A DNA stretch of 25,202 bases, taken from positions 1 to 25,202 of the forward strand of contig JANRJY010000072.1 in the NCBI GenBank assembly GCA_033763735.1, written 5' to 3'. Positions 7,546-16,547 of this stretch are shown piece after piece. Origin of the DNA: JANRJY01 sp033763735 (GTDB lineage Bacteria; Bacteroidota; Bacteroidia; Cytophagales; UBA9547). A program made the translations under genes and the position numbers. The first letter of the stretch is position 1. Each line of letters opens with the position of its first letter. The notes below the pieces were generated by a model. That model saw only the letters and a list, made by a program, of their open reading frames with translations, did not search any database and was not told the DNA's origin.

Positions 7546-9918
7546 TTACTTAATTATTAATTTTCTATAAAATACTTTTTTGCCCACAATTAATTTCAAA
7601 ATATACATTCCTGAAGGCCAAATATTGCCTGAAGCATCGCGCAATTGTAGCGTGTACACTTGTTTGACTTCTCCTGAATAAGGAACTTGTGATTCTATTA
7701 CTGTTTGTCCACTTATATTTGATAGTAATAAACTAGCGGTTGCTCCTGTATTGTTATTAAATTCAATGGTAATTTGATCCGTTGCTGGATTTGGGAAAAC
7801 TGTAAATAAATCATCGTTTCCTTCATTAGTTACTATGGAAGTAAAAGTTGCTGAAGTATTTATAGGTAAACCTGAATTTGTATTTGGTGCATTTTCGTCA
7901 CAAGTATTGCACACATCACCGCCTTGACTTGGTTCTAAACTTAATAATGCCGTATATCGGCTTAGTATTCTGTATTTTAATGATAAATCTATAATTTCAG
8001 TAATTGTTGCATTATCGTATGAATTCTCCTTTGAGGCAATATAGTTTCCAGCCCAATGAATTTCGCCAATATTTCCAATTGCATCTAAGTCGGATTGTTG
8101 AACAGTTAACTTTTTTGAATATAACTTTCCTTTATACAAAGCCGATAAATCTAGCTGTAAAGGGAAGGTGCCAGTGTATCTACCAACATAACTAATATAA
8201 GTATTTAAATCAGTTACACCATTAGAATTGCCTGAAACGTAATACTTAGCATATGTAAGCCCTCCTGATAGCGACTCGCTGGCATTAAATGCATCGAAAT
8301 TTCCTTTTACACTTTGAACAATATTGGATAAATAATTATTGTATTGCTGTAAAGTATAAGGGTACTGTGAAATATAAGAAGAAGATCCTGGTGCGTAATT
8401 ATAATAATTATTATAATTGTAATAAGGATTAATTCGAGAACTGTATAAATTCCCTCCCGTTTTTTTGCATAATGTGGAATAAAAAAATGAATTACCATAG
8501 TATTGGAGGTTGTTTATTGTTACCCACGGAGAATAAGCAGGAGTGTTTCCTCCGGTTAAACTTGAAATGTAATAGTAATAGTGATCTAAAATATCAATCG
8601 GCACTTTGGTTTCCATACGGTTATATATTCGATTTGAAGCCGCTATAGCAGTATCTCCTTTATATCTCTTTATATTGCTGGTAATCACTACTATACGACA
8701 AGTACTGTCATAAATATTTACAAAATCGACTGCATAACTTATTGTTTTTTCGGGGTTTGTTGTATCACTGGAAAACCTTAAAGTATCGACAGTGGCAGAA
8801 TCCAGATTTTTCTTAGTTGCTGGAATCCAATTGTTTTTATACCTAGTGTTGGTATAACCTCCATATACTATATTGAAAAAGTAATTTGAATCAAGTTTAG
8901 ATGAAAAAAAACTTCGAATAGACTTATAAATATCAGTGCGTTTTAATGAAGAATAAGCAGCGTCATAATCGATTACAAAGCATACACGTTTATTTGGCCG
9001 AGCATTCAGTAGCTTTTCAGGAGAGAATGCAAGTTCATAAAAGTTTTCACCTGAACTATTTGAATAATACCCACCATAAACGAGTTTTAAAGTATTCAGG
9101 GAATAAGTTACTTGAGCTTCATTATTTGAAGTTGAATAATAGGGATAGGAAGTATTGGAATAATAATAATAACCTGGTTGATTGGTTTGAGAAATAAAAT
9201 TGCTTGAAATACTGGTATTGTATAAAGATACTCCAGAAATGGTAGTAGTAATAGGATTTGAAAGCAAAATTTCATCGGATTTATTATCTATAGTTAATTT
9301 GGGAGATAAATAATTGGGATTTGCATAAATTGTTGTAGTTACTTTAGGAGTAGTAGCAGAGATTTTAAAAAGGGAAACCGGAATATTAACTCTACCCTGA
9401 TTATTAATAAATTGAATAGGCGTTAAGTATGTAATTCGAAACTTACGTTTTCCATACCCTACAAATGGATATACCTTCAAATCGAAATTATTATTGTAAT
9501 TTTTTGTAAGTATGGAAGGGTCTCTTCGAATACGTTTTACTATATTTTCATAAATGGCAACAGCCGACCATCTGTCCAAATGCTTGGCTCGTACAATTGT
9601 AACACTATCTATCCACAGCCAAGAATCAATAATCATAGAGCCGGGAGCTAAATCAAAATTAAAATCAGCTTCCAAAGTATCATTTGTTCCAATTCCTGAA
9701 ATGCCATTTGCTGATATTTCAAGTGTAACACTGACTTCTGCATAATTACCTTTAGGGTAAACCAGTATATCCGCAGTATGAATTGTTCCGCTTCCATTTA
9801 GCCAAGAAGATTGCGAAGTAGTTGGATGAGGTCTATTATAACTTAAATATGTGTATGAGAATGCATTTAGTGCAATGAAAAGTAGCAATGCTAATTTGAA
9901 AAGTAAAATTGGCTTCAT
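7546..9918 (-). CDS. VIT/VWA-like secreted protein with T9SS type A sorting domain
   Basis: A 790-residue protein with a signal peptide at about 1-21. Residues about 45-168 resemble a VIT (vault/inter-alpha-trypsin) domain, with the characteristic AIYENIVKRIRRDPSILTK at about 121-139. Residues about 308-500 sit where a von Willebrand A domain is expected (RVCFVIDYDAAYSS, CRIVVITSNIKRY), but the metal site DxSxS reads DYDAA, so metal-dependent adhesion may be lost. The segment LSLKYRILSRYTALLSLEP (645-663) is the usual post-VWA motif of VIT proteins. A Tyr/Asn-rich patch lies at about 492-528. The tail (about 704-790: VFPNPATDQITIEF, GMYILKLIVGKKVFYRKLIIK) is a T9SS type A sorting signal, so the protein is exported across the outer membrane and probably attached to or released from the surface. 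It has its own promoter (9934-9964). The function is unknown; adhesion is a guess. Confidence 0.8.
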   Translation of the reverse strand: MKPILLFKLALLLFIALNAFSYTYLSYNRPHPTTSQSSWLNGSGTIHTADILVYPKGNYAEVSVTLEISANGISGIGTNDTLEADFNFDLAPGSMIIDSWLWIDSVTIVRAKHLDRWSAVAIYENIVKRIRRDPSILTKNYNNNFDLKVYPFVGYGKRKFRITYLTPIQFINNQGRVNIPVSLFKISATTPKVTTTIYANPNYLSPKLTIDNKSDEILLSNPITTTISGVSLYNTSISSNFISQTNQPGYYYYSNTSYPYYSTSNNEAQVTYSLNTLKLVYGGYYSNSSGENFYELAFSPEKLLNARPNKRVCFVIDYDAAYSSLKRTDIYKSIRSFFSSKLDSNYFFNIVYGGYTNTRYKNNWIPATKKNLDSATVDTLRFSSDTTNPEKTISYAVDFVNIYDSTCRIVVITSNIKRYKGDTAIAASNRIYNRMETKVPIDILDHYYYYISSLTGGNTPAYSPWVTINNLQYYGNSFFYSTLCKKTGGNLYSSRINPYYNYNNYYNYAPGSSSYISQYPYTLQQYNNYLSNIVQSVKGNFDAFNASESLSGGLTYAKYYVSGNSNGVTDLNTYISYVGRYTGTFPLQLDLSALYKGKLYSKKLTVQQSDLDAIGNIGEIHWAGNYIASKENSYDNATITEIIDLSLKYRILSRYTALLSLEPSQGGDVCNTCDENAPNTNSGLPINTSATFTSIVTNEGNDDLFTVFPNPATDQITIEFNNNTGATASLLLSNISGQTVIESQVPYSGEVKQVYTLQLRDASGNIWPSGMYILKLIVGKKVFYRKLIIK

Positions 9919-9933
9919 AGATAGTTATTTAAA

Positions 9934-9964
9934 CAAAAATAGAATAATTTAAATTTATTTACAA
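9934..9964 (-). promoter_or_regulatory. Promoter of the VIT/VWA gene
   Basis: On the minus strand, TTG (9964-9962), 20 nt, then TATTTTTG (9941-9934) matches the Bacteroidota consensus TTTG/TTG-N19-20-TAnnTTTG. Transcription would begin near 9927, just upstream of the ATG at 9918, giving a very short leader. Confidence 0.6.
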
Positions 9965-9980
9965 TCTAATCTATATAATT

Positions 9981-10013
9981 TTTACCCCAAATAACATAAA
10001 TAACACAGAGGTT
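9981..10013. repeat. Dispersed intergenic repeat, copy 2
   Basis: Ungapped counterpart of 7219-7251: the same TTTACC start, the same ACACAGAGGTT end and the same spacing, with a diverged middle. It lies between the VIT/VWA gene and the end of the helix-hairpin-helix barrel gene. Confidence 0.5.
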
Positions 10014-10053
10014 TTCCAACAGTTCATTTCAATATCAAAGTCGTCTTTTGTAA

Positions 10054-12159
10054 TTAAAAATCATACTTAGCTTGAACAGTAATATCCGTTCGGTATTGCC
10101 CATCAATTTGATTGATTCCAGAGCCTATGTTATCCTGATTACGATAGTTGAATTGTGCTACTCTAAGCCATAAATCCAAATTGCGATTTACCTTATATTG
10201 AAACATTACATAATACCGAGTTCCTTGCCCATAGTATAAAGGCATTGCAAAAGCATAAAGCACATTTTTTTCGAACACATATATTCTTGTATTATAGTCT
10301 TTTGCATCAAAAATAGCATAACGGGTGCTGATTCTGAATTTGCCAAAATCAAAATTAACATCCTGCATTATGGCTATTCCAGTTTTATATGCGCCTTTAT
10401 CCTGCAAATATTCTGTTACTTGTACTCTTGATTTTAAGCTGATTAGTTTTTCGGCTTTATAATCTAAATTGATTAAATAATTTCTACGGTTTGTATTTAC
10501 CAGATAATCAATAGGAGTTGTGTTATCAGAAAGGTTCACTTGCTTGTATTCATCACGCCATTGCGCATATAAAGTAATTTTACGAGTAGGCATATAATTC
10601 AGTCGCAGCAAATAATCAAAGCCCTCTGATGGGGCATCTGCTCTACTGGTGAGCCACGGGCTGTTATATTTGTCGAAATAAGCTGCAAAGTTGATTTTTT
10701 TATGAGGTAAATATTTCATTCCCCAATAAATTCCCTGTTCGTTGCGAATAGCAGTAAGTTCGCCAAAAGAATTTCCATACATACTTACAAAATTAGGGTC
10801 GTAGCGCCTATATAACATTGAAAAATCGAGTTTGGGATGTAGGCTACTCACAAATCCTATCATCATTGCGTTGCCTCCACTTTCTGAACGGTTATATTCA
10901 CCTATAAAATTAAAATTTTGCCAAGTATAGCTAAAGTCAGCTCCAATGTTGTAATTAGTTTTTCCATTAAAATTGAATTGATTATAGTCGCTTACATTTC
11001 GTTGAATGGCAATATTATATAGGTAATAGACTGCACTTGCACCAATTTTCAAATTTTTATCTTTGCTTTTGTACATCAAGTATGATCCGGCTATTTGTTC
11101 ATTTAACGACCCTTTTTTAGCTAATTCAGCTTCGGTACGGTGAAGCCCTGTTAGATAAATAGAAGTTGCGTATTGATCTTGTCGGGTTGAATCGGAATTA
11201 CCTCCAACAGAACCATCTAAGTTGCGGTTGGAATAAAAATTGGTCCATTCAAATCGATTAAAACCGATGGTTGCAGCTGCTCCTCTTAAAAAATTAAATT
11301 CCATTTGTCCGGTGTAAGGTTTAATGCCTTGATTACTCCTTTTAACTGAATTCACCGTTTCGGCTCCTTTACCAATTGTAAAACCACTTGACATTACAAT
11401 TCCTTGCCCTATTTGCATTTGATAATCACCTATATTCAATACTTTAAGCATGCCTTTGTTATAAATTGCACCATGACCGGAATAAAAATCAAATCCATAT
11501 TGCCTTCGACCGGGGTTCCAGGTGATTTGTTCACCCGGGTCATTTTGAATAGTGGCTCCAAATGAAAAATCACCTTTTCTTTTTAAGTTATATCGAGTAT
11601 AAAAAATTGCTCTTTCTGCAGGAGATGCACCTAAAAACTTCTGAGTAGAACTTTTTTCGTTGCCGGAACTAATAAAACCTTTGGAATTTTCGGGTGTATA
11701 TCCAACTCTTGAAATGATATAGTGATTTTCTTCATCTCTCACTTTTTGCCAAAAACTGCGATAATCGGTTTGAAGTCCTTCATCTTTGACAAAAACAAAA
11801 GGTAATATTTTTTCAAAGATATTTTTATCCATTCCCGGAACGGCTTGTAACTCGTACAATGTTAGGAATTTCCCATTCAACTTTCTATATTTCAATATGT
11901 TATTGACTAAAGAGGGAGACAGAATATACAAATTTTCTAAATCCTCTTTTTCAGCTTTGTTTAAATCGAGTGGTGTTCGATAAAACTGAAAAACACTTTC
12001 ATATACCAAGTCATACCGCTCATCAGAAGTTTGCTGACCGAACAAATCTTGTACAAACTTGTCCATATCTATTTCCGGACGAGGCGGATTTTGGGCATAA
12101 AGTGATTCACCCATAATAATAAAAAGTAAAAACAGGTATTTGTACCATTCCTGTTTCAT
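10054..12159 (-). CDS. Helix-hairpin-helix outer-membrane beta-barrel protein
   Basis: A 701-residue protein with a signal peptide at 1-22 (ends LYAQ). Residues about 63-124 hold helix-hairpin-helix repeats of the ComEA type (LDLNKAEKEDLENL, LSPSLVNNILKYRK, FLTLYELQAVPGM), a fold that usually binds DNA without sequence specificity. From about 150 to the end the protein consists of alternating amphipathic strands with aromatic ends (for example RYYVMFQYKVNRNLDLWLRV), closing with a C-terminal Phe (YDF), as in outer-membrane barrels. The architecture is common but uncharacterised in Bacteroidota. It lies 3 nt downstream of the PorV/PorQ-like gene, so the two are almost certainly co-transcribed. 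A role in DNA handling or surface assembly is possible, but the sequence does not decide. Confidence 0.75.
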   Translation of the reverse strand: MKQEWYKYLFLLFIIMGESLYAQNPPRPEIDMDKFVQDLFGQQTSDERYDLVYESVFQFYRTPLDLNKAEKEDLENLYILSPSLVNNILKYRKLNGKFLTLYELQAVPGMDKNIFEKILPFVFVKDEGLQTDYRSFWQKVRDEENHYIISRVGYTPENSKGFISSGNEKSSTQKFLGASPAERAIFYTRYNLKRKGDFSFGATIQNDPGEQITWNPGRRQYGFDFYSGHGAIYNKGMLKVLNIGDYQMQIGQGIVMSSGFTIGKGAETVNSVKRSNQGIKPYTGQMEFNFLRGAAATIGFNRFEWTNFYSNRNLDGSVGGNSDSTRQDQYATSIYLTGLHRTEAELAKKGSLNEQIAGSYLMYKSKDKNLKIGASAVYYLYNIAIQRNVSDYNQFNFNGKTNYNIGADFSYTWQNFNFIGEYNRSESGGNAMMIGFVSSLHPKLDFSMLYRRYDPNFVSMYGNSFGELTAIRNEQGIYWGMKYLPHKKINFAAYFDKYNSPWLTSRADAPSEGFDYLLRLNYMPTRKITLYAQWRDEYKQVNLSDNTTPIDYLVNTNRRNYLINLDYKAEKLISLKSRVQVTEYLQDKGAYKTGIAIMQDVNFDFGKFRISTRYAIFDAKDYNTRIYVFEKNVLYAFAMPLYYGQGTRYYVMFQYKVNRNLDLWLRVAQFNYRNQDNIGSGINQIDGQYRTDITVQAKYDF

Positions 12160-12162
12160 AAA

Positions 12163-13047
12163 TTATTCGGTTTTAGGAACCGCGGGTTCAGGTTTGCGAA
12201 TAAATGAACCAAAAGTATAACCTAAACCAACGGAGTGTATAAAACCCAGTTGCAAATGCCACTGCAAAGCATAATCCAAATTGAATCCGAATGATTTGTA
12301 GCCTATTCCAAAGGTAGAAACCATAGGATTTACGTTGAATCCTGTCCGTAAAAACAAATTATCGATGATTCCATATTCAACACCAATTTTGTATCTGGGT
12401 GTTTTTTCAACATCTTTTTCGGCTTCTGCATTCAAAAACAGACGTTTGTAAGGGTTATATGTAGCACCTATTCTCATAATGGTAGGAAGTCTTTGGTCCA
12501 AATTATTGTCGTTATAATTGGTAAGTCGAGCTTGATTGATATTGTAAACGGAGGCTCCAAAGAATAAATCTTTCGTTATTTGAACTTGTCCTCCAAAATT
12601 GATTAATACATTGCTTTTGGTGCCAATATCCTGAATCATGGTTTGGAAATATTCGGCCTGAATACCCAAACTTACGCCTCTGATTTTGTGTGCAAAAGCA
12701 AAACTTGCACGTGTTTGGCTAAATAATTCATCTCCAAAACGATAAGCCCCAACACCTACATTCGCATCTTTTAATATTTTGAGAGGTTGATTGTATGCAA
12801 AAGATGTAGTGTTCCAGCCTGAAAATCCATATCTGTTTTGATAAAAAGCATTTACACTTGTTTTTTCAAGTGAAGCTATCCCGGCAGGGTTATAATAAAT
12901 GGCCCAAGGATCGGAAATTGCTTGTGACGCTTCACCAATACCTACAAAACGAGCACCGGGAGTACCACCTTGAATTGCGAAGGTTTTTTGATTAATAAAA
13001 ACAAGAATTAAAAGTAAATAAGCTGTTTTGTGTAAATTTTTCAACAT
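12163..13047 (-). CDS. PorV/PorQ-family outer-membrane beta-barrel protein
   Basis: A 294-residue protein with a signal peptide at about 1-24. The mature N-terminus GARFVGIGEASQAISDPWAI followed by YYNPAGIASL is the hallmark of the PorV/PorQ (FadL-fold related) family. The rest is strand-rich with barrel-like periodicity and ends in a short proline-rich tail (KPEPAVPKTE). PorV shuttles T9SS substrates to the attachment complex and PorQ is part of it, but many paralogues have no assigned role. This one is shorter than typical PorV and could be such a paralogue. It is the first gene of the operon with the helix-hairpin-helix barrel. I found no good TAnnTTTG promoter in the 149 bp upstream. Confidence 0.7.
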   Translation of the reverse strand: MLKNLHKTAYLLLILVFINQKTFAIQGGTPGARFVGIGEASQAISDPWAIYYNPAGIASLEKTSVNAFYQNRYGFSGWNTTSFAYNQPLKILKDANVGVGAYRFGDELFSQTRASFAFAHKIRGVSLGIQAEYFQTMIQDIGTKSNVLINFGGQVQITKDLFFGASVYNINQARLTNYNDNNLDQRLPTIMRIGATYNPYKRLFLNAEAEKDVEKTPRYKIGVEYGIIDNLFLRTGFNVNPMVSTFGIGYKSFGFNLDYALQWHLQLGFIHSVGLGYTFGSFIRKPEPAVPKTE

Positions 13048-13196
13048 CTATACCTATCAAAGATTTAAAATTGGTGAAAAAGAATGAAATCATATTCGCA
13101 AAACAGATTATGAAATTATTAAGAGTTATAAAAAATGATGAATGTGTTGAACAAAATTATTAGCGCAAACTAAATTAAATTGTTAATACCATTCAA

Positions 13197-16100
13197 TTAT
13201 TCAATGACAACGGTATGTTTTTTGGATTCAATTATTAGAAAATACAAACCCTTGGCAAGATTAGAAACATCAACATTGTTTGTGTTTTCCTTCAATAAAA
13301 CTTCATTTACAATATCACCTTTGCTTGAATATAATGTTCCTTTTGTAGGAAATTGATTAGTTTTGATGTACAGTTTACCATCTTTTACCGGGATGGGATA
13401 TACAATATCAATATTCTCTAAACCTGGTGTATTTGAGGTATTTGTAAAATTAAAAATACTAATATCAGAGTAAGGATAAGTGGATCCTGAAGAAATTTCG
13501 CCTGCTACCTTCACATAATAAATGCTGGTGGAATTTTGGTTATTAAATATATAAGCTGTAGCATTTACACCACAAGGATTGATTGTGTTAATGGAACTAA
13601 AATTAGGATCGGATGAAATTTGAAGGCAATATGAATTAACGCCAGTTATATTGTTCCAAGTGATAATTGCATTATTATTTGCAACTGTAACCGTTACGCC
13701 TGTTACTTTCATTGAATTCGAAGTTGTTGTACTTGTAGTGGTGCCAGTTATAGAAACTGCAATAGAGGTGCTAATAGCATTGTTTAATATTGAATTGGCC
13801 GTTATTGTTACAACTCCTTGATTGATAGCAGTCAACAATCCTTGTGAATTAATACTTGCAAAGGTTGAATTATTTACACTCCAATTAACTGCATTTGATG
13901 AAACAGAAGGATTAGTACTGATGGAATATTGTTGAGTTGTACCTTTTGCAATACTTAATGGTCCATTAATATTAATCGAAAAAGGAACGTTTGAAAAAAT
14001 GGTCACAGGAAACATTGCTACTAATGAATTATTTATCGATGATGTTGCAATAATATTTACATTCCCTAATTGAGAAGGGGAAAATAATCCTGAACCGCTA
14101 ATTGTCCCTTTAGAATTATCGGATAAACTCCATGTAACTGTTCCATCTGATCCAGAGGGAGAGGCATTAATAATATATTGATAAGAACTTAAAATTGCTA
14201 CACTTGAAGGACCACTTATAGCAATACTTTGTGGAATGGTACTCTGGGAAATATTAACTGTTAATTGAGCAGTAACCGAGTTATCTAATTGTGAAGTAGC
14301 GTAAATAATAACTGAACCTGTAGCACTAGTGGGAGTAAAAACCCCATTGGAACTTATGCTGCCCTTAGAATAATCGGAAAGATACCAATAAACGGCACTT
14401 CCAGCTCCTACCGGAGATGTGATGATAGAATAACTATAACTGCCACTATTTTGGATATTCGTACTACCACTAATGACGATGCCGGTAGGAGTAACCACCC
14501 CAACACAGGGAGCTCCATTGGCAATTGGATTATTACAACCTGTTGATGTTAATAATTGTGTTGCTGCAGAATTTAATCGTACTACAACCACAGAGCTAAT
14601 TGAAGGGTCATTGTTATAGGTGCCGGTAATTGTAAATACACCACTTGCTTGCACATTGGAAAGTTGCAAATCACCACTTGCACCAACTGTAGTTGCAACA
14701 ACATTTACTACTTTTCTTACACTATAACTGATTAATTCAGATGGAATTTGTTGTAAAAGAGTGTTACTGTAATCTGGATGTTGATATAAGCAATAAACTG
14801 CAATATTTGAAGTATAACCTGCAAAAGTAGTATTTCTAAAAGTTCTGCATTTGGCATCATTTGTATAACTACCAATATACCAATTGCAATTTTGTAATGT
14901 AGTTCTGGGTTGAATTGCAAGCGTTCTTGTATTAAAAACATTTTTATTTGCTATTGAAGTTGCCGTAATGGTTACCACGCCATTTCCCACAGAAGTGGAA
15001 CGTAATACACCTGTAATTGAATTAATTGTTGCTAATGCAAGACCTCCCGCTGGACTGGCAACAGACCATACAACATCTTGTGATGCACCTCCCGGAGATA
15101 CGGTTGCAGTAAAAGGCACATAAGCCCACATACCTGTGAGCGATCCTGTAAAGGTGGTATTGATTGCTAATGATGTAGGATTAGTTTGATTGCTAATTGT
15201 GATAATAGATGTGACTTTGGTAGGTATTGGAGCTGAAGGCGTAGTACAATTTGAAGTTCCAATAACGGTGACAATACCATTATTTAAAGCTGTAACAATG
15301 CCATTGGATGAAACTTTTGCTGATAAACCTGCAGTAGTATTTGGATTGATAATGCTCCAGACTACGCCTGTCGTAGCCGTTCCGGGAGTTGGTGTCAATT
15401 CAGATATATCCCTTAAACCATTTGGAACTGTTATAGAACAACCGGAACAAGTATTGCTCAATGATGTTGGGCAAACAACTTGATTGAGCCCAGATAGTAT
15501 AATAGTACCATAGTTTTTGGCTTCTTGGTAATTGTCGTTGTAGCAGCACATATTCCACATTAATTCGGCTACACGCGTGGTAAGAGCACTATTATATATT
15601 TCGTTACTGACATCAAATTTGAATACTCTATTCGCTAAAGGAATCTTAGTATTGTCAGTATATAATCCTGTGGCCGGAGATATCCATTGACTATTAAGTT
15701 TAGCCCAACTAATGGCCGTTTCAATAATGTATCCTCCTTGACCGGTAACCGGATGTGTTGTAGGAGCGGTATAAGCTTCTCCATCAGAGTCTAAAATTTG
15801 CATTCCTTGAGCTGGTACCCAACCTGTGTTTGCTTGGGTTAATTTATTGACAGATGCTCCTCTATAATTAAGTTGCAATTGACCTTCCCATCCGGCATTT
15901 AAAACCGGAGGCCATACTGCGGCTGTACTTGGTTTTGCAGAAACTGCACCAGGATCCATTGCAAAATATATTTGGGAACCTACATTGGCGGAAATATTAG
16001 GTTGGGTGGCTGAGAAATTTGGATCATAAACTACAATACCAATATATAACTTTGTGTCATCCCAACATACACCAAATGAGGCAGTGGTATTATACAAACT

Positions 16101-16409
16101 GCTTGATGGTGCTCCGGCTGGAGAAGTTGGTGCTACAACGCCATTGTCATTAATATTTATCTGATTATCAATTCTGTTTGGGAAATGTCCATTTGCAAAT
16201 CCTGCCCCAGAAGTACCTTGACCAGTTGTTACTACATTGGAATATGGGGTAGTCCAAATGGCATCATTTAATTTGCCGTCCAGTTTCGGAGGGTTCCCGG
16301 CAAACCAACCAACAACTGTAGCGTTTTTGTTTGCAACAACTGATTGTGCATATGAGGTAATTATTAAACCTAAGCATAGTATTGTTGTGTATATGTGTGT
16401 TTTCTTCAT
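13197..16409 (-). CDS. CBM9-like, Ig-like repeat protein with T9SS sorting domain
   Basis: A 1070-residue protein with a signal peptide at 1-21 (ends SYAQ). Residues about 37-305 resemble a family 9 carbohydrate-binding module (PKLDGKLNDAIW, WDDTKLYIGIVVYDPNF, YIIETAISWAKLN). Residues about 326-500 and 640-888 contain at least five bacterial Ig-like (Big_2-type) domains with the repeating pattern VxWSLSDNSKGTISGSGLFS and GxVxIxATS. A Cys-containing segment (about 505-640) separates the two groups. Residues about 900-990 look like a fibronectin type III domain (ITWNNITGVNSYCLQIS). The tail (about 997-1070: VYPIPVKDGKLYIKTN, LAKGLYFLII) is a T9SS type A signal. There is no catalytic domain, so it is probably a surface glycan-binding or adhesive protein. 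The preceding GH2 gene is 135 bp upstream, and the gap holds heptamer repeats and a -7 element. Confidence 0.8.
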   Translation of the reverse strand: MKKTHIYTTILCLGLIITSYAQSVVANKNATVVGWFAGNPPKLDGKLNDAIWTTPYSNVVTTGQGTSGAGFANGHFPNRIDNQININDNGVVAPTSPAGAPSSSLYNTTASFGVCWDDTKLYIGIVVYDPNFSATQPNISANVGSQIYFAMDPGAVSAKPSTAAVWPPVLNAGWEGQLQLNYRGASVNKLTQANTGWVPAQGMQILDSDGEAYTAPTTHPVTGQGGYIIETAISWAKLNSQWISPATGLYTDNTKIPLANRVFKFDVSNEIYNSALTTRVAELMWNMCCYNDNYQEAKNYGTIILSGLNQVVCPTSLSNTCSGCSITVPNGLRDISELTPTPGTATTGVVWSIINPNTTAGLSAKVSSNGIVTALNNGIVTVIGTSNCTTPSAPIPTKVTSIITISNQTNPTSLAINTTFTGSLTGMWAYVPFTATVSPGGASQDVVWSVASPAGGLALATINSITGVLRSTSVGNGVVTITATSIANKNVFNTRTLAIQPRTTLQNCNWYIGSYTNDAKCRTFRNTTFAGYTSNIAVYCLYQHPDYSNTLLQQIPSELISYSVRKVVNVVATTVGASGDLQLSNVQASGVFTITGTYNNDPSISSVVVVRLNSAATQLLTSTGCNNPIANGAPCVGVVTPTGIVISGSTNIQNSGSYSYSIITSPVGAGSAVYWYLSDYSKGSISSNGVFTPTSATGSVIIYATSQLDNSVTAQLTVNISQSTIPQSIAISGPSSVAILSSYQYIINASPSGSDGTVTWSLSDNSKGTISGSGLFSPSQLGNVNIIATSSINNSLVAMFPVTIFSNVPFSININGPLSIAKGTTQQYSISTNPSVSSNAVNWSVNNSTFASINSQGLLTAINQGVVTITANSILNNAISTSIAVSITGTTTSTTTSNSMKVTGVTVTVANNNAIITWNNITGVNSYCLQISSDPNFSSINTINPCGVNATAYIFNNQNSTSIYYVKVAGEISSGSTYPYSDISIFNFTNTSNTPGLENIDIVYPIPVKDGKLYIKTNQFPTKGTLYSSKGDIVNEVLLKENTNNVDVSNLAKGLYFLIIESKKHTVVIE

Positions 16410-16436
16410 TGCAAATTAAATAAATGATTGATTTTG

Positions 16437-16444
16437 CAAAAATA
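16437..16444 (-). promoter_or_regulatory. Candidate -7 element of the CBM9/Ig gene
   Basis: On the minus strand this reads TATTTTTG, matching TAnnTTTG and identical to the elements at 9941-9934 and 20799-20806. The start codon is at 16409. No TTG lies at the -33 distance; that position falls inside the heptamer repeat array. Confidence 0.4.
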
Positions 16445-16455
16445 TAAATAAAAAT

Positions 16456-16518
16456 GAATTATGAATTATGAATTAAGAATTAAGAATTAAGAATTAAGAA
16501 TTAAGAATTAAGAATTAA
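16456..16518. repeat. Heptanucleotide tandem repeat, 9 units
   Basis: Two GAATTAT units are followed by seven perfect GAATTAA units, 63 nt in all. The array lies between the GH2 gene end and the CBM9/Ig gene start, 11 nt upstream of that gene's candidate -7 element. Perfect short repeats like this change length by strand slippage. Confidence 0.9.
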
Positions 16519-16526
16519 TTTTTTAA

Positions 16527-16547
16527 ATAACTAATAACTAATAACTA
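16527..16547. repeat. Second heptanucleotide tandem repeat, 3 units
   Basis: Three copies of ATAACTA run directly into the stop codon (TAG on the minus strand, 16547-16545) of the GH2 gene. It has the same 7-nt period as the neighbouring array but a different unit. Confidence 0.7.

Noticed and set aside
16456..16547. Heptamer arrays as a CRISPR-like array
   Set aside because: The units are 7 nt and contiguous, with no spacers and no cas genes nearby.
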